Virus record (IMG/VR): IMGVR_UViG_3300042547_000564
Location: 1 to 32,240 of that record
Direction: 5' to 3' (one strand)
Length of the DNA stretch: 32,240 nucleotides
Source: a virus
Shown here: positions 1 through 7,406 of the stretch, in pieces
How positions within the stretch are numbered: position 1 is the stretch's first letter
Layout: the number at the start of each line of letters is the position of its first letter
Translations under genes and position numbers: made by a program
The notes under the pieces: generated by a model
What the model was told of the DNA's origin: nothing
Seen by the model: only the letters and a program-made list of their open reading frames with translations
Database searches by the model: none

Positions 1-1
1 T

Positions 2-361
2 GAGGAAGTAGTAGTTGCTATGGAGGGATACGCCTACGGCTCTCAAATGGCAAACATGGCAGGAGAACTTGGCGGTTTAGTTAAGTTAACTTGTTTTATG
101 GGTCTTGACAATTTTCACGGCAAGTATCCCTACATAATCCCACCGACAGTTCTTAAAAAATATGTTACTGGCAAGGGCAACGGCATTCAGAAAAATCAAA
201 TACTGCTTCACGTGTATAAAAAATGGGGTGTAGAGTTTACTGACGACAACGCTGCTGACTCTTACGCGCTCGCTCATTTAGCTGCTGGAAGGCACGGCCT
301 TTCTTATGAAAAAGATATTTACAACAACATACAGGACCCTAAATATAGAGAAAAGCCTTAA
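2..361 (+). CDS. RuvC-like Holliday junction resolvase (5'-truncated by window edge)
   Basis: The open frame runs in from the left edge, so only the C-terminal part (about 119 residues) is visible. It starts EEVVVAMEGYAYGSQ, matching the acidic EGYA(Y/F)G segment of phage RuvC-like nucleases. It continues with a basic KKYVTGKGNGIQKNQ stretch and ends with DDNAADSYALAHLA, which resembles the C-terminal acidic metal-binding motif of the RNase H-like fold. The family cuts branched DNA during phage recombination, replication or packaging. The Met at position 20 is internal to this motif and is not the true start. The remaining N-terminal strand and first catalytic Asp should lie outside the window. 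Confidence 0.85.
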   Translation, partial: EEVVVAMEGYAYGSQMANMAGELGGLVKLTCFMGLDNFHGKYPYIIPPTVLKKYVTGKGNGIQKNQILLHVYKKWGVEFTDDNAADSYALAHLAAGRHGLSYEKDIYNNIQDPKYREKP

Positions 362-373
362 GCTTTAAGCATT

Positions 374-604
374 ATGGACCAGCCTATTCCCATTAGCTCT
401 TTAAAGCCTGATTACGAGGCAGCCATGGATATGCGTGGAACCCCGACCCATGTCTGTGTTTGTGGGTCAACCCTGTGGAACGTAAAAGCTATGTTTGAAG
501 ACTATGAGATTTCTATGTACTTTTTAGACATGGAGTGCGCCCTATGCGGGTCTTTAGCCACCGCTCCCACCCTAGTAGATAGTCCAGGTTACACCCCTAA
601 TTAG
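374..604 (+). CDS. Small zinc-ribbon-like protein
   Basis: This is a 76-residue protein of unknown function. Two cysteine pairs, CVCG near residue 28 and CALCG near residue 55, are spaced as in a treble-clef or zinc-ribbon knuckle, so zinc binding is likely (inferred from spacing only). It lies 12 bases after the resolvase stop and is probably co-transcribed with it. No convincing Shine-Dalgarno precedes the ATG. Several other small CxxC proteins occur in this rightward block. Confidence 0.7.
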   Translation: MDQPIPISSLKPDYEAAMDMRGTPTHVCVCGSTLWNVKAMFEDYEISMYFLDMECALCGSLATAPTLVDSPGYTPN

Positions 605-666
605 TAGTTAAATTGCCGTATATTATTTCTCACGGGAGTACTACTAGACGAATACAGAGGAACTAC

Positions 667-948
667 ATGTCCGAAATACAAGAAGAGCAAGTATTACGCG
701 TAGGCGCAGGCAGTAACCCACAATCCGTGGCCTCAGCTATTGCACACGCCATATACGAAAGCAATACTTGCAAGATTAGAGCCGTAGGCGCAGGCGCAGT
801 AAATCAAGCTGTGAAAGCGATTGCTATTGCTCGAGGCTACACCGCTCCCAGAGGTATTGACCTAGCCTGTGTGCCGGGGTTTGCCTCAGTTGAAAGTAAC
901 GGTGACACTATCAGTGCTATCGTTTTTAGAATTAATGCAGTCAGTTAA
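667..948 (+). CDS. spoVS: SpoVS-like protein
   Basis: The 93-residue product matches the SpoVS family along its length. It has LRVGAGSNPQSVASAIAHAI, then IRAVGAGAVNQAVKAIAIAR, then a GIDLACVPGF segment and a final beta strand. Known SpoVS proteins are about 86 residues, have an Alba-like fold, and affect sporulation and septation in Bacillus; nucleic-acid binding is proposed. The ATG at 667 is chosen because GAGGAACT lies just upstream and the family homology begins here; the longer frame would need a TTG at 613 and adds an unrelated leader. A phage copy may act on host or phage nucleic acid; that role is inferred. A weak hairpin follows the stop. Confidence 0.85.
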   Translation: MSEIQEEQVLRVGAGSNPQSVASAIAHAIYESNTCKIRAVGAGAVNQAVKAIAIARGYTAPRGIDLACVPGFASVESNGDTISAIVFRINAVS

Positions 949-975
949 GCCTTATTTTTCAAGAGTAAGGCCGTA
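948..975 (+). terminator. Weak hairpin after spoVS-like gene
   Basis: GCCTTA and TAAGGC form a 6-bp stem around an 11-base T/A-rich loop immediately after the stop codon, followed by a T-containing stretch. It may be a weak terminator or processing site; the stem is short. Confidence 0.35.
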
Positions 976-1013
976 TTGTTGTATTACCAACTCTTAGGCC
1001 GAAGAGGTATAAA

Positions 1014-1334
1014 ATGAAAGAACCAAAGAGCAAGTTTTCTACGATGGAAACCAGCGCTGCCCGCGGAGCACGAAACGCTTCTGCTGAAGGCACTTCTGGC
1101 AAGCTTGTTAAGAAGAAGGGCGCTCAAGCTGGCGACCCCTACGCACAAGCAAAACCTTCACGTAAGAATGTAAAAGCAGCTGGCGCACGTGCGTATGGTA
1201 TTAGAACTGCAATGCCTACTTACAAAGACCCTGCTGCAGGAATGACACAAGCTAACGGCAGAGTATTTACTGCTGCGCTAAACCGTCAAGCCCCTAACTT
1301 TTCGTCAGGTGCATCAGACGCTTTAGCAAACTAA
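1014..1334 (+). CDS. Small basic hypothetical protein
   Basis: This is a 106-residue Lys/Ala/Arg-rich protein without a recognised domain. An AGAGG Shine-Dalgarno precedes the ATG. The composition (KKKGAQ, KPSRKNVKAAGARAYG) suggests a disordered, possibly nucleic-acid-binding or virion-associated protein, but no function is assigned. A strong hairpin terminator follows 18 bases after the stop, so this is the last gene of its transcription unit. Confidence 0.75.
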   Translation: MKEPKSKFSTMETSAARGARNASAEGTSGKLVKKKGAQAGDPYAQAKPSRKNVKAAGARAYGIRTAMPTYKDPAAGMTQANGRVFTAALNRQAPNFSSGASDALAN

Positions 1335-1351
1335 CAACTTAATAGCGAAAT

Positions 1352-1390
1352 AGGACCGAAGCCTAACGGCTCGGTCCTATTTGCATTTTC
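1352..1390 (+). terminator. Rho-independent terminator
   Basis: AGGACCGAAGCC pairs with GGCTCGGTCCT (one bulged A) around a TAAC loop at 1352-1378, followed by ATTTGCATTTTC. It closes the unit ending with the basic protein at 1334. Confidence 0.8.
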
Positions 1391-1469
1391 TCGTTTTGTA
1401 ACGCCAATAATTGTTAAAGTGTGTTAGGCTAATGACACTCATGTAGTTAAGCATGAATGGGAGAGGCCT

Positions 1470-1712
1470 ATGTTATCTGAAAAGATATTAAATATAGCTA
1501 AAGAAGGCTCTATAAATGGCTGTGTTGTAAAGGTATGGTTAATTACTCAACCAAAAGAATTACAAGAAGCATTTGATTCGTTGATTAAAAGTCCAAATGC
1601 AAACCTTTCCGTAGCTTATAGGTACATATGTGAAGAAAATAGCAATTTACCATTTAAAAGAACTTCTTTCGTAACTCATATTAGAGGGAGATGCACTTGT
1701 CCAGTGAGCTAG
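1470..1712 (+). CDS. Hypothetical small protein, possible DNA-binding
   Basis: This is an 80-residue protein with GGGAGAGG just upstream of the ATG. It has helical segments (EKILNIAKEG, ELQEAFDSLI) and a C-terminal stretch with HIRGRCTCPVS. The pattern is loosely like small phage helix-turn-helix repressor-like proteins, which is a weak inference. It overlaps the start of the metallophosphoesterase gene by 16-22 bases, so the two are probably translationally coupled. It begins a new unit after the terminator near 1352. Confidence 0.7.
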   Translation: MLSEKILNIAKEGSINGCVVKVWLITQPKELQEAFDSLIKSPNANLSVAYRYICEENSNLPFKRTSFVTHIRGRCTCPVS

Positions 1713-2713
1713 TAGAAAAATTAACTACACTTTTAGAAACTGAAGTCCCTGAAACAGCTTGGCTTTGGCCACCTATTCAACAGGCTTCACCTACAGTTAT
1801 AAAACCAGCTGTGTATAAAGATAAAAAGTCTAGCAAAGGTCAATACAAGTTAGTTATGTTTGTACCAGACCCACAAATTGGATACAGAAAGTATGAAGAC
1901 GGTACATTAGACCCGTTTCATGACGAGGCCGCAATTGACGTTCACTTTCAATTATTATCGTATTTAGAAGCAAAATATGGTGTAGATGAAATTATTCATT
2001 TAGGAGATTTTTTAGATTTACCGACTATGGGTAAGTATGCCCAAGAAGAAATGTTCGCACACACAGTACAACCAGCTATAGATTACGGACATCAGTTGTT
2101 AGCTAAACAAAGAGCAACTTGTCCAAATGCAAAAATTGTTTTAATTGAAGGTAACCATGATTGTCGTATGAGTAAGTTTATTACTATGAACGCCATGGCA
2201 TCTAAAGGTATTAAAAGGGCTATGCCAAAGCCAGATTCTTGGCCTGTCATGTCTATTCCTTATTTACTCAGATTAGACGAATTAAAGGTCAAGTATATTG
2301 GCGCCTATCCAGCAGGAGAGTATTGGTTAAATAAAAGTCTACGAGCTATCCACGGAACCAGCGTTCGCTCTGGGGGTTCAACAGCCAGTGCGTATGTAAA
2401 CAAGAATCCTCACATTTCTACAATTTTTGGACACGCACACAGACAGGAGATGCAATATAAAACTGTACATGACCAAGACGGTCCCATCAGAAGCGTTTCA
2501 GCAAGTCCAGGGTGTTTATGCCGTGTGGACGGAGCAGTCCCTTCTTATGGCAGTGGCCTTAGTGAGCAAGGCCGTCCAGTAAAGCATTGGGAAGATTGGC
2601 AACAAGGAGTTATGATTGGCTGGATTAGGGAAGATGGCCATTTTATACTGCAGCCAATTAACATTTTAGATGGTTGGACGGTTCACGAAGGAAAAGAGTT
2701 TACCGCTAACTAA
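1691..2713 (+). CDS. Calcineurin-like metallophosphoesterase
   Basis: The 340-residue protein carries the phosphoesterase motifs in order: PDPQIG near residue 59 (Asp of motif I, with Gln in place of the usual His), GDFLD at 105-109, GNHD at 154-157, and GHAHR near residue 250. These residues bind two metal ions and hydrolyse phosphomono- or diesters; phage members are usually assigned to DNA repair or nucleotide turnover, but the substrate is unknown. GAGGGAG touches the ATG at 1691, so the in-frame TTG at 1697, with a normal 6-base gap, may be the true start. It overlaps the upstream gene. Confidence 0.9.
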   Translation: MHLSSELVEKLTTLLETEVPETAWLWPPIQQASPTVIKPAVYKDKKSSKGQYKLVMFVPDPQIGYRKYEDGTLDPFHDEAAIDVHFQLLSYLEAKYGVDEIIHLGDFLDLPTMGKYAQEEMFAHTVQPAIDYGHQLLAKQRATCPNAKIVLIEGNHDCRMSKFITMNAMASKGIKRAMPKPDSWPVMSIPYLLRLDELKVKYIGAYPAGEYWLNKSLRAIHGTSVRSGGSTASAYVNKNPHISTIFGHAHRQEMQYKTVHDQDGPIRSVSASPGCLCRVDGAVPSYGSGLSEQGRPVKHWEDWQQGVMIGWIREDGHFILQPINILDGWTVHEGKEFTAN

Positions 2714-2727
2714 CGTTCTGATAGGCG

Positions 2728-2733
2728 TATTAT
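2728..2733 (+). promoter_or_regulatory. Candidate -10 box of a leaderless transcript
   Basis: TATTAT lies exactly six bases before the ATG at 2740 and no Shine-Dalgarno is present. This spacing would place the transcription start on the A of the start codon, as in actinobacterial leaderless mRNAs. No clear -35 is visible. Confidence 0.5.
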
Positions 2734-2739
2734 GTATGT

Positions 2740-3267
2740 ATGCCAGGTACCCATCAGAATGTACAGAGTCTCGGAGCTTCGGGACTCTATGGAACTTACA
2801 CTAATTACGGTGGCGGCGGTGTTCCTGTTGCTCGTTCTGAGCTCGACTATTTACGTATGGGTGTGGGTCGAGAACCTTCCGCAGAGTATCCAGATGGGTA
2901 CCTAGGCACTATACGTTCACGACGTGACGACAGAGGCCTTGCTAACGGAACTTCTGACCGCGTCTTAGATAAAATGAAACAACGTGTAGGACAACGTTCC
3001 TACCAACGTGGAGTGCATCGCGGAGAACGCATTGACCCATCAGATTATTATTATCCTTCTGGTTTAGATAGAGACCGTGGAATTAAAAGACAAATGGCTG
3101 CCGCTCGTCGCGGAGACCTTGTACCTAGAAACGCACCAGTATCTAAACTAGCACCTGCACCTCATTTAGTAAATGATGGTAAAGCAAATACAAAACACAA
3201 CGCTCCATATGAAGTAAACCAACGACGCGTTGACCAAATTTCTAGATTAAAGCCTGGGTGGAATTAA
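2740..3267 (+). CDS. Hypothetical phage protein, Arg/Tyr/Gly-rich
   Basis: This 175-residue protein has no recognised domain. It is rich in Gly, Tyr and Arg (TYTNYGGGGVPVARSELDY, RGVHRGERIDPSDYYYPSG), suggesting a disordered, basic, possibly virion-associated protein. The stop overlaps the ATG of the next gene by one base (TAATG). The start has no Shine-Dalgarno and appears leaderless. It heads an array of small coupled genes that runs to 5317. Confidence 0.75.
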   Translation: MPGTHQNVQSLGASGLYGTYTNYGGGGVPVARSELDYLRMGVGREPSAEYPDGYLGTIRSRRDDRGLANGTSDRVLDKMKQRVGQRSYQRGVHRGERIDPSDYYYPSGLDRDRGIKRQMAAARRGDLVPRNAPVSKLAPAPHLVNDGKANTKHNAPYEVNQRRVDQISRLKPGWN

Positions 3268-3629
3268 TGCCAAATACACCTGATGGAGTATATGGAGAAA
3301 GACCATGGTCTACTAACAGACCTTGGATAGCGGCTGGTAAAGCTGCGTATCCTCCTCAAGCATATATTGGCCCATTTGCCAGTAATCAAGAAAGACTATT
3401 AACTCAATCTTTAGAAGTAGCTAACATGACGGCTGAAGAGATTCAAGAATACGTACGCCCACCCCTGCCTCAGGTAGAGATGTTTCCACCTAGATTTGGG
3501 TATAAGAACACGGAATACAGTATTGAGGATATCGTTGAGCTTACTAGCAGGACTTACGAAAGAACTGATTATGCTCAGCAGCCAAACACTACTGAGTCCA
3601 CCAGTCGAAACACCCTAGGACAGGTATAA
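3267..3629 (+). CDS. Hypothetical protein
   Basis: This 120-residue protein starts MPNTPDGVYGERPW at the ATG overlapping the previous stop (TAATG). A longer reading from 3258 would run into the upstream gene for no gain. It contains Pro/Tyr-rich segments (RPPLPQVEMFPPRFGY) and a short acidic helix (TAEEIQEYV). No family recognised. Its position inside the coupled array argues that it is a real gene. Confidence 0.75.
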   Translation: MPNTPDGVYGERPWSTNRPWIAAGKAAYPPQAYIGPFASNQERLLTQSLEVANMTAEEIQEYVRPPLPQVEMFPPRFGYKNTEYSIEDIVELTSRTYERTDYAQQPNTTESTSRNTLGQV

Positions 3630-3632
3630 AAT
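3627..3632 (+). promoter_or_regulatory. Candidate -10 box of a leaderless transcript
   Basis: TAAAAT begins within the stop codon of the previous gene and ends six bases before the ATG at 3639. A poor -35-like TCGAAA lies about 16 bases upstream. The spacing matches the other proposed leaderless starts in this window. Confidence 0.45.
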
Positions 3633-3638
3633 AGGATT

Positions 3639-3854
3639 ATGGAAAATACAATTACGTATTTAGACGACCAAGGCGAAGGCATGCCCTACGTGCTTGACCC
3701 GGTAACCGGTAAAAGTTTATCCGTGTACAACGGGTCAGTTCCATGCGGAAGTTGCGGGTCCCTATTAAATCCAGTTCAATCTTTATCATCCACCCTATGT
3801 CAACCATGTGGCCGTAAGAAAGCAGCTAAATCAGTTGCTAACAGAATGGCTTAA
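3639..3854 (+). CDS. Zinc-ribbon protein
   Basis: This 71-residue protein has two CxxC knuckles, CGSCGS near residue 37 and CQPCGRKKAAK near residue 54, followed by a basic tail. That is a typical four-Cys zinc ribbon. The biological role is unknown; zinc ribbons in phages often bind nucleic acids or recruit host proteins. The N-terminal half (YVLDPVTGKSLSVYNGSVP) forms a short beta-rich lead into the ribbon. Confidence 0.75.
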   Translation: MENTITYLDDQGEGMPYVLDPVTGKSLSVYNGSVPCGSCGSLLNPVQSLSSTLCQPCGRKKAAKSVANRMA

Positions 3855-3865
3855 GAAAGGTAAAC

Positions 3866-4072
3866 ATGACAGTCAATAACTCACGTTCACAGAACGCAGA
3901 TATGTTAGAAGGCGCAACAGACGGTAAGTACCGTAAGCGTCGTCCAAACACAACTGTAGCCCCAGGTATGGGCGACCAGATTGTTGTTCAAAACCGTGCA
4001 GGTTTAAATCCTTATATGAATTATGATTTTATTAATTCAGAGGCTCCTAACAAAGTAAACCCAGGAGCTTAA
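3866..4072 (+). CDS. Small basic hypothetical protein
   Basis: This 68-residue protein is preceded by GAAAGG at a good distance. It is Asn/Arg/Lys-rich (KYRKRRPNTTVAPG) and has no recognised domain. It lies one base before the next gene and is clearly part of the coupled array. Confidence 0.7.
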   Translation: MTVNNSRSQNADMLEGATDGKYRKRRPNTTVAPGMGDQIVVQNRAGLNPYMNYDFINSEAPNKVNPGA

Positions 4073-4073
4073 T

Positions 4074-4391
4074 ATGGCAAAGCCAGCCCGCGCCAATCAA
4101 AGAAATGCTGGAGAGCACATTCTTAATAGAAAGCCTTTCAAAGCATCTAACTTTTCAGGCGGTAGTTCTTCTACAGGGCTAGGTCGTTTGCCAGAAGATG
4201 AAGCAGCAAAGTTTAAAGAGCATAACCCTGAGTACGTAGTTAACTCGTACCAGACACCAATTGCTTGGTATTCTGAGAAAGCTGGATGGCACGTGCCAAG
4301 CACTAAATATAGCTCGTCTACATCTAAGCATCAAAACGTAGTTCGTCGTGCAGTCGAATTTGGCGAAGGTAAGGATGGAGCAACAAAGTGA
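4074..4391 (+). CDS. Conserved-looking phage protein (TPIAW/YSSSTSKHQ motif)
   Basis: This is a 105-residue protein. Its central segment has NSYQTPIAWYSEKAGWHVP followed by YSSSTSKHQN. That resembles a short domain seen in many phage proteins, where Y-x-TPIAW is followed by a Trp and then a YS-x-(S/T)TSKHQ motif; the family name is not certain (possibly DUF8033). The function is unknown. The N-terminus is basic (MAKPARANQRNAG). The stop overlaps the GTG of the next gene (GTGA). Confidence 0.75.
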   Translation: MAKPARANQRNAGEHILNRKPFKASNFSGGSSSTGLGRLPEDEAAKFKEHNPEYVVNSYQTPIAWYSEKAGWHVPSTKYSSSTSKHQNVVRRAVEFGEGKDGATK

Positions 4392-4576
4392 TTCCAAGTA
4401 AGAGTCAATTTAATTCTAGCAAAGAAGGCTTAGCCGTTTTAGGAAAGGCCGTTTCTGCAGCAAAAGAAAAAAATGAAGCAGCAAAGAATGACCCATGGGT
4501 AAATACTGGTAAAGACGTAGCAAACGATTATCGTGACCCAATGCCATCAGTTAAAGTAGTAAAGAAAGCAAAATAA
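4388..4576 (+). CDS. Small basic hypothetical protein
   Basis: This 62-residue protein starts with GTG at 4388, overlapping the previous TGA by four bases, and ends in TAATG overlapping the next start. It is Lys/Ala-rich (GKAVSAAKEKNEAAKNDP) and probably helical. No function can be assigned; both overlaps strongly support the frame. Confidence 0.7.
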   Translation: MIPSKSQFNSSKEGLAVLGKAVSAAKEKNEAAKNDPWVNTGKDVANDYRDPMPSVKVVKKAK

Positions 4577-5127
4577 TGAAGCCAGTATCTGCGCAATTTA
4601 AAAAAATTGAACTTCCAACTCAAAGCGAACAAGAAGTACGCGCTGTAGTGGCTAAAGGAAATAAAGTTGCAAACGCAAAGCGAGAAGCTTCTGATAGCGT
4701 ATTTGAACAAGATTTACGAATGATTGCAAAAGAAGAAAAGGGTTCTAAAGTAGAGAACAATCTAAGAGTCCGTGCTGCTGCTGACGACACTGGACCTCTA
4801 CGCAACCTAACTGAACGTGAGCACGGATTTGTTCAACAGGCACAAAATCGTTTTGAAAGAAGCACTGGACCTGAAAAAGAAGCACATCGTAAACAAATTG
4901 GAAAAGCGCTTCAAAAAGGCGTAATTGATAGTCGACGTGTAACTAGATTAGCTTGTCAAACCCCAGGTTGCGGTAGTTCTGTATCTATGGAATCCTCAAA
5001 GGGAGATGTAACCTGCCCTTCTTGTACAGCTTCTGGAGATAAGGCTGGAGCAACATATAAAGACCGCCCAGAAACCGTTATGAGTGGAGACCGTTCTGAC
5101 GTGGGTACAAAACGTGGCCGCGCCTAA
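4576..5127 (+). CDS. Hypothetical protein with C-terminal zinc ribbon
   Basis: The 183-residue protein has a long charged helical N-terminal part (residues 1-120, Lys/Glu/Arg-rich). A zinc ribbon follows, LACQTPGCGSS near residue 126 and VTCPSCTASG near residue 147. The tail RSDVGTKRGRA is basic. It may bind nucleic acid, which is inferred from the ribbon and charge only. The start is coupled to the upstream stop through TAATG. Confidence 0.75.
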   Translation: MKPVSAQFKKIELPTQSEQEVRAVVAKGNKVANAKREASDSVFEQDLRMIAKEEKGSKVENNLRVRAAADDTGPLRNLTEREHGFVQQAQNRFERSTGPEKEAHRKQIGKALQKGVIDSRRVTRLACQTPGCGSSVSMESSKGDVTCPSCTASGDKAGATYKDRPETVMSGDRSDVGTKRGRA

Positions 5128-5317
5128 AAAACTACAAAACATCCCTGACAGACCAGAGTTTGAAGGTCGAGATGTGTACAAACATACAGTTGGGGACGAC
5201 AAAGCAGCAACCGCAGCTAAGTTAGATAAACTTGGTGAGACTAATCCAAACGATTTAAGAATCCACGCTGGTGGATATTACTCAGTTTTAAAGAAACCTA
5301 AAAAGAATACGAAATAA
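5114..5317 (+). CDS. Small basic hypothetical protein
   Basis: The likely start is GTG at 5114, giving VAAPKKLQNIPDRPEF and a 67-residue product that overlaps the upstream gene by 14 bases. A longer frame opens at 5084 but lies within the zinc-ribbon gene. It is Lys-rich with a C-terminal KKPKKNTK. It contains a short segment IHAGGYYSVLKKP. No family recognised; the exact start is uncertain. Confidence 0.6.
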   Translation: MAAPKKLQNIPDRPEFEGRDVYKHTVGDDKAATAAKLDKLGETNPNDLRIHAGGYYSVLKKPKKNTK

Positions 5318-5340
5318 CTAGCCTTATCTGATAGGCTACA
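5317..5340 (+). other. Short near-perfect palindrome in gap
   Basis: TAGCCTTATC followed by TGATAGGCTA is a near-perfect 10+10 inverted repeat with almost no loop, 24-46 bases upstream of the next start. It could be an operator or a weak attenuator. Confidence 0.35.
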
Positions 5341-5363
5341 CGTTCTACGATTAGGAGCATCAA

Positions 5364-5897
5364 ATGGTTTTAGACCTGTCTACTTTAAATGACGGTGGAG
5401 CTGAACAAGAACCCCATTTTAGACTATTAGTTTGTCGTACCTGTAAAACGATTGATGAACTTCCTTCAGCAGACCAAGACCCAAGTAACGTACTTTTAGA
5501 GATAACAGTAGAGCGCCATGGTGCAGACCATATAGGTGTTTTATACAACGTACCAGCCGTCATTTGGATGTCTGAGAAAATGAGACCACAAGTTATCGAA
5601 CAGATACAAGGTGGCGGTTCGTCTGGATTAGACGCTTTTGGAACCCAATTTTATGCAACTAAGATGCAGTTTGCAGAAGACGCTATGGCTTGCTACGGAC
5701 AACATAATAGGCCTAAGGGTCAGTGCCCTGACTACAAGTCAGAAAAGAAAGTATTAAAACCAGGAACTGCTAAAGACAGAGCAGATGCGGGGTTGTCTTC
5801 AACTCCAACAGGCCCTAAGATATATCTATGCGATTTTTGTCCAGTTAAATCGTTTAATATGACCAAGCACCATGAGTCGAAGGGACTATACAAGTGA
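5364..5897 (+). CDS. Cys-rich (zinc-binding) phage protein
   Basis: This 177-residue protein is preceded by AGGAG seven bases before the ATG. It carries several cysteine motifs: LVCRTCKTID near residue 23, ACYGQHNRPKGQC in the middle, and a C-terminal finger-like CDFCPVKSFNMTKHHESKG (C..C...H.H spacing). At least one structural zinc site is likely. A hypothetical regulatory or replication-related role is possible but nothing is shown. It overlaps the next GTG start by four bases. Confidence 0.75.
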   Translation: MVLDLSTLNDGGAEQEPHFRLLVCRTCKTIDELPSADQDPSNVLLEITVERHGADHIGVLYNVPAVIWMSEKMRPQVIEQIQGGGSSGLDAFGTQFYATKMQFAEDAMACYGQHNRPKGQCPDYKSEKKVLKPGTAKDRADAGLSSTPTGPKIYLCDFCPVKSFNMTKHHESKGLYK

Positions 5898-6211
5898 CAG
5901 AAGAACAAGAAGTAGAAACACCTAATACTGATAATACAGAGATGGTTCAACGTTCTGGAGTTACTGCGTTCTTACTAATTAAACTAGATAGCGGAGTGTG
6001 GAAAGCTGTAACTGATTTGACTACCCCTCTGGCTGTAGACCGTCAGGCTGTAGTTACAGACATTAAGCAAGGCTGTCAAGAGATTGGGGATGCGATACGT
6101 ACTCAAGAGCTTGCATGGGCTGTTTCCCAACATTTGAAGCAAACTGGGGGTGAGGATAGCCAGCGCGTAGGGGCCTCAGTGCGAGATGCTTTGGATAGAC
6201 GCCAAATCTAA
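5894..6211 (+). CDS. Hypothetical acidic/helical protein
   Basis: This 105-residue protein starts with GTG overlapping the previous stop (GTGA). The N-terminal 20 residues are acidic and disordered (EEQEVETPNTDNTE). The rest includes a beta-like segment GVTAFLLIKLDSGVWKAVTD and helices with KQGCQEIGDAIRTQ. No domain recognised. Its stable coupling to the Cys-rich gene suggests a shared function. Confidence 0.7.
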   Translation: MTEEQEVETPNTDNTEMVQRSGVTAFLLIKLDSGVWKAVTDLTTPLAVDRQAVVTDIKQGCQEIGDAIRTQELAWAVSQHLKQTGGEDSQRVGASVRDALDRRQI

Positions 6212-6244
6212 AATCTTGTAAACTGTAACGACAGGGGGTTCGCC

Positions 6245-6478
6245 ATGTTCGTAGAAATGATTTGCACTTGTGGTGCATCATTGCAAATGGAACAAAATGA
6301 AAATGAAACTGCGTTATGGTTGTTATCTTCAAGATTTGTTGAAGCCCACACCGATTGCGGATTTGTTTCTGGAATAAATAAAGATAGACCAGAAGAAACA
6401 ACTAAATATAATATAAACTTTAAACCAAGAGCTAAACGTTATCATCTTGATGACCCAGACGAAGACGAGGACGATTAA
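6245..6478 (+). CDS. Small hypothetical protein, zinc-binding-like with acidic tail
   Basis: This is a 77-residue protein with AGGGGG ahead of the ATG. CTCGASL near residue 7 and AHTDCGF near residue 35 could supply a Cys/His metal site. The C-terminus is strongly acidic (DDPDEDEDD). Function unknown. It ends two bases before the nucleotidyltransferase-fold gene. Confidence 0.7.
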   Translation: MFVEMICTCGASLQMEQNENETALWLLSSRFVEAHTDCGFVSGINKDRPEETTKYNINFKPRAKRYHLDDPDEDEDD

Positions 6479-6480
6479 AC

Positions 6481-7380
6481 ATGCTAGAACCTGCGGAGAC
6501 CTCGTTTTTTAGCAGGCCTTCTGCGGGATTAGACCCTAGATTGTTTAGAAATGGGAAAGTAATCCCTAAGGTTAGAAATTCTATCCTTCAAATACTATTT
6601 AATCATGTGAACTCCCGTTTTACGGGCTCTGAGTCATGGATGCACGTTTGGTTAGCGGGTTCTGGTGTTTCATACCAATGGGCCGCTCACAGAGAACCTG
6701 CAGACCTAGATTGCCTTGTTGGTGTGGACTTCATAGGATTCCGTCAGTCTAATGAAGACTACGCTAGATTTAGCAATAAAGAGATTTCCCAAATGTTCAA
6801 TGAGGGTTTCAGAAAAGAGATTTATCCAGAAACCGCAAATTTCATGGGAGTGTTCGAGTTAACTTTTTATGTGAACATCCAACCAAATATTTTGGATTTA
6901 AAACCATATGCTGCCTATTCACTAACTGACGATGCGTGGGTTGTTGCCCCAACCACAGAAGAACTCGTAGTAGACCCATCTTGGGAACAAAAAACACAAC
7001 GAGACAAAGACATGGCGATTGAGATTCTAAAACGCTACGGCGCATCAATGTCTAAATTAGAACAATCTTCTAACGAGTCTGCTAGAGTAAACGCCTCAAG
7101 AGAAAGAGAGAACGCGTTGACCCAGGCTGTTGGTCTTTATGAAGATATACACTCTGGAAGAAAACACGCATTCAGTGAGTCTGGAAAAGGATACGGTGAT
7201 TGGTTTAACTACCGTTGGCAATCTGGTAAACGGTCTGGTATTGTTCAAGGATTACAAAAGTTAAAAGAATTAAAAGAATCGGATTTTAAAACTTTTTCTG
7301 AAAAAACATACGGCTCAGAGTTAGCAGACGCTAACGTTCTTATTCGTAGGGCAGCTTCACAACGTATTAACCGCAGTTAA
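6481..7380 (+). CDS. Nucleotidyltransferase-fold protein
   Basis: The 299-residue protein has HVWLAGSGVSYQ near residues 56-66 followed by PADLDCLVGVDF at 73-84. This is the G(S/G)...DxD arrangement of the polymerase-beta nucleotidyltransferase superfamily, with D75 and D77 as probable metal ligands. Similar proteins occur in actinobacterial phages. The substrate (tRNA end, small molecule or protein) is unknown. The C-terminal part (residues 200-299) is charged and helical with a YGDWFNYRWQSGKRSG segment. Confidence 0.75.
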   Translation: MLEPAETSFFSRPSAGLDPRLFRNGKVIPKVRNSILQILFNHVNSRFTGSESWMHVWLAGSGVSYQWAAHREPADLDCLVGVDFIGFRQSNEDYARFSNKEISQMFNEGFRKEIYPETANFMGVFELTFYVNIQPNILDLKPYAAYSLTDDAWVVAPTTEELVVDPSWEQKTQRDKDMAIEILKRYGASMSKLEQSSNESARVNASRERENALTQAVGLYEDIHSGRKHAFSESGKGYGDWFNYRWQSGKRSGIVQGLQKLKELKESDFKTFSEKTYGSELADANVLIRRAASQRINRS

Positions 7381-7406
7381 ACGAAAAAGAATTCGGAGCA
7401 CAAACG

